DNA of 64,000 nt from Pseudomonas sp. TH31. Its GTDB lineage: Bacteria; Pseudomonadota; Gammaproteobacteria; Pseudomonadales; Pseudomonadaceae. The stretch lies in NCBI RefSeq assembly GCF_016650815.1, contig NZ_JAEKEZ010000033.1, forward strand, positions 372,001 through 436,000. Reading direction: 5' to 3'. Under the pieces are notes generated by a model. The model was given only the letters and a program-made list of their open reading frames with translations. It was not told where the DNA came from and searched no databases. Shown piece after piece: positions 8,577-17,569 of this stretch (position 1 is its first letter; each line of letters opens with the position of its first letter). The translations under genes were made by a program, and so were the position numbers.

Positions 8577-9514
8577 AGCACTACTCATCTCGCTACACAT
8601 CAGCTGATGATCTCGTTGCAGTTATCAGACAGCGGCTGGAGATCGAAGGTTGGACTGTGAACCGTTACGGCGGCTTTTCAGACCCGCGAATTGGCATTCA
8701 ATTGATGATCTCTAAGGCTTCCTCCTTCTTTTGTTTGAGAAGCTTTGGTGAGTCCAGTCCATACGTCGATTACTACAGTGCGAGCAGCATTGGGCAACGC
8801 GGTGTGATCATTTCTGCGGCCAGTGGCTATAGCGGTTCAGCGGGTTTCACGAATCAACCTGGATTTCAGTCCTCGCCAAAGTGCTACGTAGAGTCCGGAG
8901 CGGATGCCGGTGTGTGCCATTTCTTCGTCTCGGGCGACCTGGTGATGTTCGTAACGGAGCGTACCGGTGGGAAGTATTCGTGCCTTTCTTTCGGTGTGCT
9001 GCCAGTGCTTTCGGCGGGGAGTGGCGGGCAATTCGTAACGTCTACGGAGAGCTACCTGAGCACACAGAGGCAGCCTTTGTTTGCCAATGCTTACGCAACG
9101 TTTGGTGTCAGGCTTGCGCATACTGAGTGGTCTGGTTGGGATGTAGGCGGACGGACGTGGGGGCCGCTGAGGCCGAACGGCCAAGGGACACTCATTGGCG
9201 TGCCTCACTTCCACCAAAATGGCACGAGCTACGGAAGCGTTGGGGCTGTATCGCGGGCGAAAGGACTCATAGGCGGGCTGGATGGCCTGATCCCGATAAC
9301 GCTTTTCACCGAGTACGGTGGTGGGTTTGCCCCATACGCAGAGCTGCCTGAGATCTTTCTGCTGCCTATGGATTCATTCGAACCAGGTGCTGTGTACGAG
9401 CTTGGATCTCACAAATTCATGATCTTCCCGCAGTACGTGAAAGCGTTTCCGGCTGATCGTAATTACCCACATTTTAACTTGGGCATTGCGGTGCTTTTGG
9501 ATGGTGCTCAATGA
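8573..9514 (+). CDS. Phage tail protein of unknown function
   Basis: A 313-residue protein, coupled to its neighbours at both ends by 4-base overlaps (ATGA at 8573 and 9511). It opens with a helix (SADDLVAVIRQRLEIEGW) like the N-terminus of the previous protein and continues as a Gly/Ser/aromatic beta-rich chain. The middle contains HFHQNGTSYG and repeated YGG turns. I do not recognise a named domain. Its place between the tape measure and the BR0599-type protein implies a distal tail or baseplate role in a B3/D3112-like phage. Confidence 0.55.
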   Translation: MKHYSSRYTSADDLVAVIRQRLEIEGWTVNRYGGFSDPRIGIQLMISKASSFFCLRSFGESSPYVDYYSASSIGQRGVIISAASGYSGSAGFTNQPGFQSSPKCYVESGADAGVCHFFVSGDLVMFVTERTGGKYSCLSFGVLPVLSAGSGGQFVTSTESYLSTQRQPLFANAYATFGVRLAHTEWSGWDVGGRTWGPLRPNGQGTLIGVPHFHQNGTSYGSVGAVSRAKGLIGGLDGLIPITLFTEYGGGFAPYAELPEIFLLPMDSFEPGAVYELGSHKFMIFPQYVKAFPADRNYPHFNLGIAVLLDGAQ

Positions 9515-11022
9515 ATCAAATCGCTCGAAGCTTCGGGTCATTCTTTTTCGATAATGTCTTCCTGTCGCCTGCCGTGATTGATGCTGGCGTGGTGGTGCCC
9601 GGTGCAGAGTTTGCGTTTGAGCTTTGGCATTCTTTCACTGATGCCAAGTCCCTAGCGGGGGTGAGTCAGACAGGTGCATTCGGTGTTGATCTCCAGGGTG
9701 AAACGTCCGGGATCATTTACTCGTTCACGTCTGTTGCCTACGGCGTTTCTCTGAGCCAAGCGAATGGCCTGATCGACTACGCGGCCAACTTCGATTTCGG
9801 CACTGGGTCTGCGTACAAATTCAGCCTGATTGCTTCGATGGCTCTCGTAATGCCCGAACGGATCGACTGGTCAACACAGCCGGAAATGAGCATTCAGTAC
9901 CTGACTGAAGTGATCGAGGCATTCGACGGAACTGAGCAACGTATCGCTCTGCGTGACACACCAAGGGTCTCGCTTAACTACATGTATAGCGTGACAGACG
10001 ATGAGCAGTACAAGTTTGATAACAAGCTCGGGAACATCGGTGGGAGCATGATCGTGCCGGTCTGGCCCCTGCAGTGTCAGCTGGGAATGGCAGTTAAACC
10101 TGGTGATACCTCACTCGTGCTGACCAAGATGAACGCTCATGTGGCAGCATCAAATACATTACTGATCTCCGATGGTGAGCTGTCAGAGATCGTGAGTGTC
10201 GAGTCCGTTGCAGGGGGCGTGATGACCTTGACCGCCATGGTTAAGAATGACTTTTCCATCAATGCGATTGTGGTTCCGGCTCACATTGCCTACACATCGG
10301 ACGAGTCCAATTCCAAGTCGCTTACGAACAGTTTTGATCAACATACAGTGTCATTCGAGCTCGACGAAACGGTCTTCATCAAACCCGCCCCAGTAGACAA
10401 TTTCGAGCGATACAACTCCAGGCCTGTCTTCCCGTTTCGCACCGACTTCTCTGATGACGTAACTACTCAGTACCAGCGCCTGCGTGAGACCCTCGACCCG
10501 CTGATCGGTGCCCGCAGGATCTACGAGCGCACCACTGGTGCAGTCCGGATTTTCAGCAAAACCTTTACCTTCTTTTCAGAAGCAGACCGTCAACGATTCG
10601 AAGACTTCGCTGAAATCATGAATGGTGCTCAAGGCGAGTTCTACATCACAGGCCCAGGCCGAGCCTTTGAGATCAGCGAAGATATTTTCGACGCAACATA
10701 CAAATTTAGGATTAAAAGCTCAGGCTATAGAAACTTCGGAAACAGCAAGTCATTCGCCCCGGCTATCGCGATAAAACTGTACAATGGAACTTACATTTAC
10801 AGAACATTGGTGGGCGCTGTAAGTAATTCCGACGGCACAGAAACCATCACAACAAAAGAAACAACCAGCAACCTAAAAATGCAAGATATTGAATACGTCG
10901 CACCATTGTTTCTGGCTCGTTTTGACTCTGATGAATTTCGCTACATCTTCGACACCAACGAAGTGTCGACTATAACTAAAAATATAAGGCAACTCCTGCA
11001 TGCTGACCCTGAAATCCATTGA
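9511..11022 (+). CDS. Large phage tail protein (distal tail-like)
   Basis: A 503-residue soluble beta-rich protein. A stretch near residues 285-300 (NSRPVFPFRTDFSDDV) resembles distal tail proteins that join the tube to the tip. The gene is coupled at its 5' end by ATGA and overlaps the next gene by 23 bases, so all of 7689-11800 is one transcription and translation block. The order tape measure, two small tail proteins, this protein, BR0599/DUF2163 protein, J-like protein matches Mu-like siphophages of Pseudomonas. The exact role is inferred. Confidence 0.6.
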   Translation: MNQIARSFGSFFFDNVFLSPAVIDAGVVVPGAEFAFELWHSFTDAKSLAGVSQTGAFGVDLQGETSGIIYSFTSVAYGVSLSQANGLIDYAANFDFGTGSAYKFSLIASMALVMPERIDWSTQPEMSIQYLTEVIEAFDGTEQRIALRDTPRVSLNYMYSVTDDEQYKFDNKLGNIGGSMIVPVWPLQCQLGMAVKPGDTSLVLTKMNAHVAASNTLLISDGELSEIVSVESVAGGVMTLTAMVKNDFSINAIVVPAHIAYTSDESNSKSLTNSFDQHTVSFELDETVFIKPAPVDNFERYNSRPVFPFRTDFSDDVTTQYQRLRETLDPLIGARRIYERTTGAVRIFSKTFTFFSEADRQRFEDFAEIMNGAQGEFYITGPGRAFEISEDIFDATYKFRIKSSGYRNFGNSKSFAPAIAIKLYNGTYIYRTLVGAVSNSDGTETITTKETTSNLKMQDIEYVAPLFLARFDSDEFRYIFDTNEVSTITKNIRQLLHADPEIH

Positions 11023-11800
11023 AAGAGCGCTTTCATTATCTAGGCCTATTGAACTGTTCCTCTTTGAGCATGGTACGGAAAAATACGCCTATACCAGCGG
11101 CAGTAAGCAACACCTCCACACCGATGGCCTGGTCTACAAACCTCTTACCCTGAAGCGCGGTAAAGTCCAGCGGACAGCTGAAGACTACAAAAATAAGCTT
11201 ACTGTAGAAGTCCCAGGTGACTCACCTGTGCCTCTGCTTTTCCGCAGCCATTTGCCGTCAAACCACGTGACGCTCAAGGTCTTTCAAACACAGCGCGATC
11301 TGCCATCTGAGTCGATCAACATCTTTGCCGGTGAGGTCACTAGCGTAACCTGGAACAACAGTATTGCGTCCCTGGAATGCAACCCCGTCTCCAGGTCTTT
11401 GGGTCGCCAGGTGCTGCGCTGCGGCTATCAGAGTCAGTGCAATCACCACCTGTATGACACCCGCTGCGGACTCCAAATCCAGGATTGGCAAGAAGACAGC
11501 TCCGTGATCGCGATCCGGGACAATGGCTTCACAGTCGAAGTGGCCTCAAAGGAGCATGCTGATGATTACTACCTGACCGGTTTGTTATCAAAGAACGGGA
11601 GTGATTTCCGGATGATCACCCAGTCAGTAGGCAATACGTTCAAGCTAATGTCACCTATTGATGGCCTCAAGGCAGGGGATGCTGTCCAAGTTGCTAAGGG
11701 ATGTGATCACTCAGCTGCTGCATGTCACTCGTTCGATAACTTTGAAAACTTTCTGGGGTTTCTAACCATTCCTACTGAAAACCCGTTTCAAGTCTATTAA
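11000..11800 (+). CDS. Phage BR0599/DUF2163 family tail protein
   Basis: A 266-residue protein with the features of the BR0599/DUF2163 family. It has an N-terminal beta domain (SRPIELFLFEHG, then YTSGSKQHLHTDGLVYKPL), a central LGRQVLRCGYQSQCNHHLYDTRCGL segment with conserved cysteines, and a C-terminal GCDHSAAACHSFDNFENFLGF motif. The Cys and His residues of the last two segments are typical and may bind a metal. Members act in the tail tip of Mu-like and lambdoid siphophages, next to the J-like protein, as here. It begins inside the 3' end of the previous gene. Confidence 0.8.
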   Translation: MLTLKSIERALSLSRPIELFLFEHGTEKYAYTSGSKQHLHTDGLVYKPLTLKRGKVQRTAEDYKNKLTVEVPGDSPVPLLFRSHLPSNHVTLKVFQTQRDLPSESINIFAGEVTSVTWNNSIASLECNPVSRSLGRQVLRCGYQSQCNHHLYDTRCGLQIQDWQEDSSVIAIRDNGFTVEVASKEHADDYYLTGLLSKNGSDFRMITQSVGNTFKLMSPIDGLKAGDAVQVAKGCDHSAAACHSFDNFENFLGFLTIPTENPFQVY

Positions 11801-11809
11801 CAGATACCT

Positions 11810-11818
11810 ATAAGAAAA
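11810..11818 (+). promoter_or_regulatory. ATAAGAAAA motif, copy 4
   Basis: CTATAAGAAAAATAAAG precedes the ATG at 11835, with AAGAAGG serving as ribosome site. It is the fourth instance of the ATAAGAA word placed in a gap before a tail gene. Confidence 0.4.
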
Positions 11819-11834
11819 ATAAAGAAGGTACTCA

Positions 11835-14200
11835 ATGATTTATTTTGTGCTGGCGTTGATGGCACTCTCGATCTATATGAATATAAGAGGTCAGCAGAAG
11901 CCGCAAAAACCGACAGCGGCTGGCCTTGAAGACTTCAGTTTTCCATCTGCTGCTGAGCGACCGATTCAAGTGCTCGCAGGCACACGACGTATCTCTGGGC
12001 CAAACGTCCTGTGGTACGGCGACCTTCGAAATACTGCAATCAAGCAGGTCACCAAGGGAATGTTTGGCTCAAAGAAAACGGTCGTTGGCTACAGGTACTA
12101 CATGGGGGTTCAGCTTGGCATGTGTCATGGCCCTGACGTGATGTTGAGAGAAGTGAAATTTGGGGATGACGTAGCTTGGTCTGGCCTCAGTACCGGGGGC
12201 GCCATCCTAATCAACAAGCCCACGTTGTTTGGCGGTGATGAAAATGGATCCGGCGGGGTATCAGGCACGCTGCGATTTCATCCAGGCACGTGGACTCAGA
12301 CCGCAAACGACTATCTGGTAAGCAAGGTTGGTAGCGATCTCGTTTCAAGTATTCGTGGTGTTTCGTACTGCGTCATGGAAGGCATGTACATCGGCAACTC
12401 AGCAAGCCCACAAGCCACTAGCTTCGTCGTTTCTCGGTTCCCAAAATCTCCAGATGAACGATTCAAGGAATACGAGCAGATAGGTCTCGATGCGAACCCT
12501 GCTTTTTTATGTACGAGATGATTGTAAATGGGCTGTACGGCGCTGACCTTGGGTATTCGAGTATCGACTTAGAGACCTTCCTCGAATCCTCGAAGATACT
12601 ATTTGACGAGGGCATGGGTATTTCAGCTGTGATCGACTCTTCAACTACTGCAGGGGACGTGATCGACGACATCAAGCGCGTAATCCAAGCTTCGCTCCAG
12701 ACTGATCCAGCAACAGGAGCGCTAAAGCTGAAGCTCATAAGAAATGACTACAGCGTCGAAGATCTCCCTGTGCTGCAGGTGCCGATGATCAAGAACCTAA
12801 GCAATTTCACCAGAGGATCGCTGGATACCGCCATTAACGAAGTGAAACTCAAGTACACCAGCTTTGAAGACGATTTCTCGGAGCGCACAGTGATTGCTCA
12901 GAACAGTGGCCTTCGACTCCATAAAGGCGACTCAGACGGCCAGACCGTCTCGATGCCAATGGTTAGCACGCGAGAGCTTGCGGCAAAGATAGCGATGCGT
13001 GAGATGGCCAGTATGTCTGTGCCGCTAGCAACGTGCGTTGTCGAATGTAACCGTGGGCCATCTTTCAGTGAGGTCGGTGATGTAGTAAGACTTAGCTGGG
13101 CGCCGGAGAAGATCGAAAATCTCGTAATGCGTATCACCGATATCGACCTTGGATCGCCAGGAAACAGCGCCATCAGACTCACGCTCGTCCAAGACGTGTT
13201 CGGTGTTTTCATGAGCGTCTACGCAGATGGCTCTGAACGTACTTGGGTCAAACCGTCATTCGCACCAGCCGACATCACTCGCTTCGACGTCGTTGATGCT
13301 CCTGCAATTTTGACAGCAAAACAGTCAGCCGGAAGCATGCTGATAGCCGCTGAGAATCCAGGCGTGGCACTTGATTATCGATTGGTCGCTAAGGGCGCGG
13401 TGGACAGTTCCTTCGTGGATGCTGGGTCGATGCCTTTCACGCCGCTGTTCGCTACCACTGCTGCTTTAGGAGTGGCATGGAGTGCGTCGAGCATGGTGCT
13501 TTTTGGGGCTTCTGCGGAGCTTGAATCGCATACTGCAGAGGAGATTCGGCAGGGCCTTGGGCTGATGCTCGTCGTGAGTGCTGCCGGTAGAGAGTGGATT
13601 TCGTACCAGACAGCCGTAGCCGGCAACTCTACCAGTGTGACACTTGGCCTGGTCAACCGTGGGCTGTTTGGAACCATGCCGCTTGCTCACCCGGTTGGTG
13701 CTCGGGTATGGGCTGTGTCAGAGGGGTTCGGAGTTACTGATTGGCAGTATGTGAAGGGCGAGTCTGTTGGTTATCGCATGCTTCCACGTACCCAGTCGGG
13801 CGTTCTTGAGAGCGATGGGGCAACACTGCGGTCGTACAACGTCGCCGGGGCCAACGCGGCGCCATGGGCTCCTGGAAGAGTCCGGGTTAATAGTGGGGAG
13901 GGCGGTTTGATCTCGGGCGCGGCAACGATGACCTGGCGTAAGCGAGATGGTGCGGTGCCGGCTGTGATGTTCTACAGCGACGATGTGAGCCAGGTGACTG
14001 CTTCGACATACAAAGTCACGGTGCGATCAGGTACGACAGTGGTCAAGACAGTCAGTGGCATTACTGGAGAGTCGTGGGCATTCGATGACGAGCTGGCCCT
14101 GAATGGCGGGATCTACTACAAGGCTTTGGCATTCGAGGTCGTTGCGCAGAAAGCGGGGTTCGCGGATTCACCGGTCATTTCGATCAACATCACGCGTTGA
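11835..14200 (+). CDS. J-like tail-tip / host-specificity protein, interrupted by one apparent -1 frameshift
   Basis: Two frames join into one protein of about 788 residues. The first part (MIYFVLALMALSIY) has a hydrophobic start followed by SFPSAAERPIQVLAGTRRISGPNVLWYGDL, typical of the N-terminus of Mu-like phage J-type proteins. The second part continues with MYEMIVNGLYGADLGYSSIDL and ends in fibronectin-like beta repeats. The frame change is at the T run 12503-12508, and one extra T would give NPAFFMYEMIVNG without interruption. The product is the central tail fibre or hub that contacts the host receptor. A weak hairpin terminator follows. Confidence 0.8.
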
Positions 14201-14203
14201 TGC

Positions 14204-14225
14204 AAGGGGCCCAGGTGGGCCCTTT
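14204..14225 (+). terminator. Probable terminator of the tail operon
   Basis: AAGGG(G)CCC-AGGT-GGGCCCTTT forms a stable hairpin directly after the tail-tip stop. The T tract is short (TTTGTC), so termination may be partial. It also lies between converging genes. Confidence 0.55.
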
Positions 14226-14235
14226 GTCATGCCTA

Positions 14236-14589
14236 TTAAGCGGCCTGAGGGGATTCTGCAGGCTGGCTAGTACGGCGAATGAACGTAGGCGGGTATGTCG
14301 TACAGACAAAGAGAAAAATCGCCAGAATTGCAAAATCACCTACGACCATTTGGAACGCCGTGAGGACGTAGTACGAGTCATTTGGCAGAAGGCAGGTGAT
14401 GAAGCCCAGTGGAAGGAACAGGATGTACGCAATCCACTCACCAGCAAAGCCAGCAATGGTTCCGAAAACGTAGCTGTACGTGTCGCTTACCGAAAGCTCA
14501 CCGGTCGCGAAACTCATTACCAAGCTGGGAGTGAAAACACAGATCAGAAATAAGAACCAAACGCCGTCACTGATTGTGATTTTTTTCAT
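14236..14589 (-). CDS. Small integral membrane protein of unknown function
   Basis: A 117-residue protein with three likely membrane helices (about residues 9-27, 40-66 and 77-100). Its start overlaps the stop of the secreted protein gene 14586-15122 by 4 bases (ATGA when read on the minus strand), so the two are coupled. The opposite-strand reading in this stretch lacks coherent protein features, which decides the strand. It sits just after the phage tail operon in the opposite orientation, a common place for lysogenic-conversion genes. No family recognised. Confidence 0.6.
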   Translation of the reverse strand: MKKITISDGVWFLFLICVFTPSLVMSFATGELSVSDTYSYVFGTIAGFAGEWIAYILFLPLGFITCLLPNDSYYVLTAFQMVVGDFAILAIFLFVCTTYPPTFIRRTSQPAESPQAA

Positions 14590-15122
14590 TTTCTACGAGC
14601 CCATTCGTCAAAGTGCATTTTTTGAGCGTATCCAACTACCAAGCCCCGGTCATTATCCATCTTGAGCCTGGCGATCATGGCTTTACTCTTAAAACCAACA
14701 TCGATGTCTGTCCAGCCAGGCTCCGCTTTAATAGCGATGAATGAGCAAAGCGGGTTATCGTAGTCAGCATCCCAGCTTCCGTAACCCTTAGACAGCTTAA
14801 TGTACTTGTTGTAGGTCGGATTGCTGCTCGTCCCGGTGTCTGAGATGGAGCAGATGATTTCTCGGGATGTTAATCCGTATTCCCGCATGACTGACTCAGG
14901 GCCTGTAAAACGCAGAGATAGTGCATCTTGATATGCATTTTTGACGTTACGCTCGAACACTCTGAGGTCTAGGGTGATGCCAGTCCCAGTAAAGCGATCA
15001 GCGGACTCTAATACTGGCCCCGACCAAGTATTGTTTAGAGGTGATGCAGTGGCTGCCACTACAAGCTTTGACACTAATAAACCTAATCCAAGTATTATCG
15101 CTGTCTTCTTGAAGCTTCTCAT
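14586..15122 (-). CDS. Secreted protein of unknown function
   Basis: A 178-residue protein with a clear signal peptide (MRSFKKTAIILGLGLLVSKLVVAATA), probably cleaved after the ATA/ASP region, so it should act in the periplasm or outside. The mature part contains two cysteines (in REIICSIS and NPLCSFIAIKAEP) that could form a disulfide. It is coupled to the membrane protein 14236-14589 and lies about 70 bases after the membrane coiled-coil protein gene on the same strand. No enzyme motif is visible. An envelope-modifying role in the lysogen is possible but not shown. Confidence 0.6.
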   Translation of the reverse strand: MRSFKKTAIILGLGLLVSKLVVAATASPLNNTWSGPVLESADRFTGTGITLDLRVFERNVKNAYQDALSLRFTGPESVMREYGLTSREIICSISDTGTSSNPTYNKYIKLSKGYGSWDADYDNPLCSFIAIKAEPGWTDIDVGFKSKAMIARLKMDNDRGLVVGYAQKMHFDEWARRK

Positions 15123-15193
15123 TTAGCTAATTCCGTTAACTTGTTGATAGAGAAAGCATGCTGCTCTTGTTTTTGTTGTTCAAGCGTTTTTAG

Positions 15194-16144
15194 TTATGTC
15201 GAAACATAGCCGATAGTGGTTTTTTTGATTACTCCAAGCGCCTCAGCGTTTCTGAAGATTTCGCACGCCCGCAAATTCCCAATCCGGCTGGTTTTCGCGA
15301 ATTCCTTTAACTTGATTGGTGTCCCAGGCATTGTGGTTTTCGCCTGATCAACCAAGGTTTTTAGGATTTCTGCGTTCGTATCGAGCAAAGTTTCTGGGGT
15401 TTTCGGGGTTTCTAGCTGCTCGATCACCAGTGGTGGCGAAGCGCTATCTTCCGAGTCTACAACTGGCTTGATAGAGCGTCCAGAGCTCCGAACACCGGAA
15501 AGGATCAGGGCAGGAACGATCTCCAGGGACATTGCAAAACCGAGGCACAAAAAATGAGCAAGTAGTTCTGGAAGGCTCGCAGCCTTGGTCACTGAGGATT
15601 TGATGTGGGCTATCTCCAGCGATCCTTCATTGATACGTGTAATTGCCGCTGCACGCTGAGAGGAAGCACGAGCCGCGACAGACTCTTCCAGCTCCAGAGC
15701 TTTTGAAACCATTCCACGAGCCCTGAGTTCATTGGCCTGTACCTTTGCATCGGATATCTCTGTATCAAGCTGAGAGATCAAGAGCGAGTCCTGCTGAGCC
15801 AAGGAGGTCAGGGCCTGCACTCGATCCGTAGTCATTACGTCATGGGTGGCTTTACTAATCGTGATCGAAGACATAAGACGATCATATGTGGCCCAGCCGC
15901 TGACTACTGAAAGCATCAAGGCGCAGGTAATAGTAAGAGCAGCCGTAGACCCGCGCAGCACACGAATCGCCACCGGCCAGGCAAGATACTTAAAGATATC
16001 CAAGAGCACCGCCGCCGAAGCAAATAGCAACGCCAAACTCTTATCGTCAATCAGCGCGTATATTGCCAGGGCAACTGAAATTGCCGTAACACTGGACAAT
16101 AGGAATGCGATTGCGACAAGTAATGCCGACAACTTTTTGCTCAT
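15194..16144 (-). CDS. Membrane protein with coiled coil and C-terminal winged-helix-like tail
   Basis: A 316-residue protein. Three membrane helices occupy roughly residues 5-85, followed by a long helical, coiled-coil-prone segment (about 95-185), another hydrophobic stretch (about 190-215), a Pro/Glu linker, and a C-terminal domain of about 45 residues. That domain (IKLKEFAKTSRIGNLRACEIFRNAEALGVI) looks like a small winged helix similar in style to the DNA-reading gamma domain of FtsK-type proteins. A membrane-anchored DNA-binding protein in a mobilizable element could tether element DNA to the envelope. This is an inference; no named family is recognised. It is divergent from 16320-16772. 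Confidence 0.5.
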   Translation of the reverse strand: MSKKLSALLVAIAFLLSSVTAISVALAIYALIDDKSLALLFASAAVLLDIFKYLAWPVAIRVLRGSTAALTITCALMLSVVSGWATYDRLMSSITISKATHDVMTTDRVQALTSLAQQDSLLISQLDTEISDAKVQANELRARGMVSKALELEESVAARASSQRAAAITRINEGSLEIAHIKSSVTKAASLPELLAHFLCLGFAMSLEIVPALILSGVRSSGRSIKPVVDSEDSASPPLVIEQLETPKTPETLLDTNAEILKTLVDQAKTTMPGTPIKLKEFAKTSRIGNLRACEIFRNAEALGVIKKTTIGYVST

Positions 16145-16219
16145 TGTAAACCTCGAAAATCTCTCTATAAGCCCATTATATAAGGGGTTCAGGGCAGTGC
16201 AATAGGTCGGCCAGGCTAT

Positions 16220-16299
16220 TTGACATCAAACTACCTTTATATAGATTGCATTTAACTATTGAGTGGGTGAGTCCAATTCAATATGATGTTTGTATTGAA
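16220..16299 (+). promoter_or_regulatory. Sigma70-type promoter and inverted-repeat operator
   Basis: TTGACA (16220-16225) stands 16 bases before TAGATT (16242-16247), a good -35 and a fair -10. Downstream, TTCAATA (16277-16283) and TATTGAA (16293-16299) form a perfect 7-bp inverted repeat with a 9-base spacer before the gene at 16320, a plausible repressor site. Confidence 0.5.
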
Positions 16300-16319
16300 C
16301 TGCCAAAAAGGAAAATAAA

Positions 16320-16772
16320 ATGAGCAGTAAGTTTTCATTTCGAATTAATCATGAACAAATCGCCAAGGCACTTATTAAGAGTGGTGACTTACACAAAGAT
16401 GGATGTGCGTGTGGCCTGGAGTACGAGCATGACCAGGCGCAAGAACTTGAAGAGTTGATTGAGCTAACGTTGGAGGTAATCGCAGTATTCGGCGAAGCCG
16501 GCTTACGCGCTCTCGTAAATCAGGCAGAGAGACGTGCAGATGAATTGGACATCCAGTTTCGAGCGAAGCTGGCTAAAGAGGCCGAGGCAAAAATACTGGC
16601 CCAGGCGAAGCTCTCTGAATTCGATCAGATCGCTCTGCTAAGCGTTGTGGGGAGGATCGGAGGAGATATTGACGCATATGACCTAGCGTCCGGCCTGCTG
16701 CTCAGAGGCGCTTACACAGCGAGCGAGCTGTGCCGTCTTCCCAAAGCACAGCTTAGAGAGCTACTGATGTAA
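16320..16772 (+). CDS. Hypothetical helical protein, Glu-rich
   Basis: A 150-residue soluble protein, largely helical and acidic, with a Cys pair in DGCACGLEYEH near residue 28 and an alanine/glutamate-rich helix in the middle (RAKLAKEAEAKILAQAKL). The ATG is preceded by AAAGGAAAATAAA, a good ribosome site. It has its own promoter and a candidate operator upstream. It converges with 16761-17186 and overlaps it by 12 bases. No family is recognised; it is an accessory gene of the integrated element. Confidence 0.55.
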   Translation: MSSKFSFRINHEQIAKALIKSGDLHKDGCACGLEYEHDQAQELEELIELTLEVIAVFGEAGLRALVNQAERRADELDIQFRAKLAKEAEAKILAQAKLSEFDQIALLSVVGRIGGDIDAYDLASGLLLRGAYTASELCRLPKAQLRELLM

Positions 16773-17186
16773 AAAAGCATCAGCTAAGAGAGGGGCCAGG
16801 GCTGCGGAGTCTTGGCCCTTTTCAAATGACCTGACCAAGAATGTCTTGCCGTCATCAGTGCGTAGCACCAGGCCTTCTTTCACCAGGCGCGCACTCGCAT
16901 CTCGCTCAGCGAATAGCCCCAAGGCTGTTTTGTCGTCATCGACCTGGCCAAAAATCCAACCGCCATGATCAGCAACGACTTCGCTTAGCTCGTGGTCACT
17001 TGGCCTCATAGATCTCTTGATCATCCTTCCGACGCGCTTTGCACCTTTTGTCATCATGATCACAAGCCAGACTATTGGCAGCACGGGGATAGAGATGATG
17101 ATTCCTCCCCACACGTTAATCTGATGCACAATCCAGCCCAGAAGCGCTAAGAGCGACCGCAAGGGCACCATCCAATTGACTCTCAT
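16761..17186 (-). CDS. Hypothetical membrane protein
   Basis: A 141-residue protein with one or two N-terminal membrane helices (about residues 7-45), then a basic stretch (KGAKRVGRMIKRSMR) and a soluble C-terminal domain of about 80 residues. The basic region after the helix suggests that the C-terminus is cytoplasmic. It overlaps the 17183-17473 gene by 4 bases, so the two are coupled. No named domain recognised. The context is the accessory region of the element. Confidence 0.5.
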   Translation of the reverse strand: MRVNWMVPLRSLLALLGWIVHQINVWGGIIISIPVLPIVWLVIMMTKGAKRVGRMIKRSMRPSDHELSEVVADHGGWIFGQVDDDKTALGLFAERDASARLVKEGLVLRTDDGKTFLVRSFEKGQDSAALAPLLADAFLHQ

Positions 17187-17473
17187 ACCGCACCTTCTGG
17201 ACTGTGGAGGAATGCCAGGGCAAACAAGTGATACAAGTCATCCGTTATAGTTTCTGACTTTTCGTCAATGCTAAGAATCATGTATTCACATCCTTGAGCG
17301 TCTAGAATTCCAATTCCAGGTGTATCTAACCATGCTTTGCAAATATGATTAGTGAGACGTTTCTCACCGTCAAATTCAGCTCCGTCGATAACCCCGTATG
17401 TAAGGCCCTCAATCGAGAGTGTCCCTCGCGAATAAACCACATTCGCATCGTAGATTAAGGCGCACCTAGCCAT
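17183..17473 (-). CDS. Hypothetical protein
   Basis: A 96-residue soluble protein. The start at 17473 is chosen because AAAGGAATAAGT directly precedes it; the frame stays open 66 bases further upstream, but that extension lacks a ribosome site. The chain is beta-rich with paired short strands (CEYMILSIDEKSETI). It is the first gene of a two-gene unit with 16761-17186. No family recognised. Confidence 0.5.
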   Translation of the reverse strand: MARCALIYDANVVYSRGTLSIEGLTYGVIDGAEFDGEKRLTNHICKAWLDTPGIGILDAQGCEYMILSIDEKSETITDDLYHLFALAFLHSPEGAV

Positions 17474-17569
17474 ACTTATTCCTTTATTAGTCCATTGCTG
17501 ATTATAGCGCTTGCCAGGTTTGCCAGCAAACACTAACATCAGAAGGTAGATATAAAGGAGTTCTAGACC

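Noticed and set aside
14197..14553. Plus-strand open frame of 118 codons overlapping the minus-strand membrane protein
   Set aside because: Its composition is charged and irregular with no ribosome site, whereas the minus-strand reading has three membrane helices and a coupled start.
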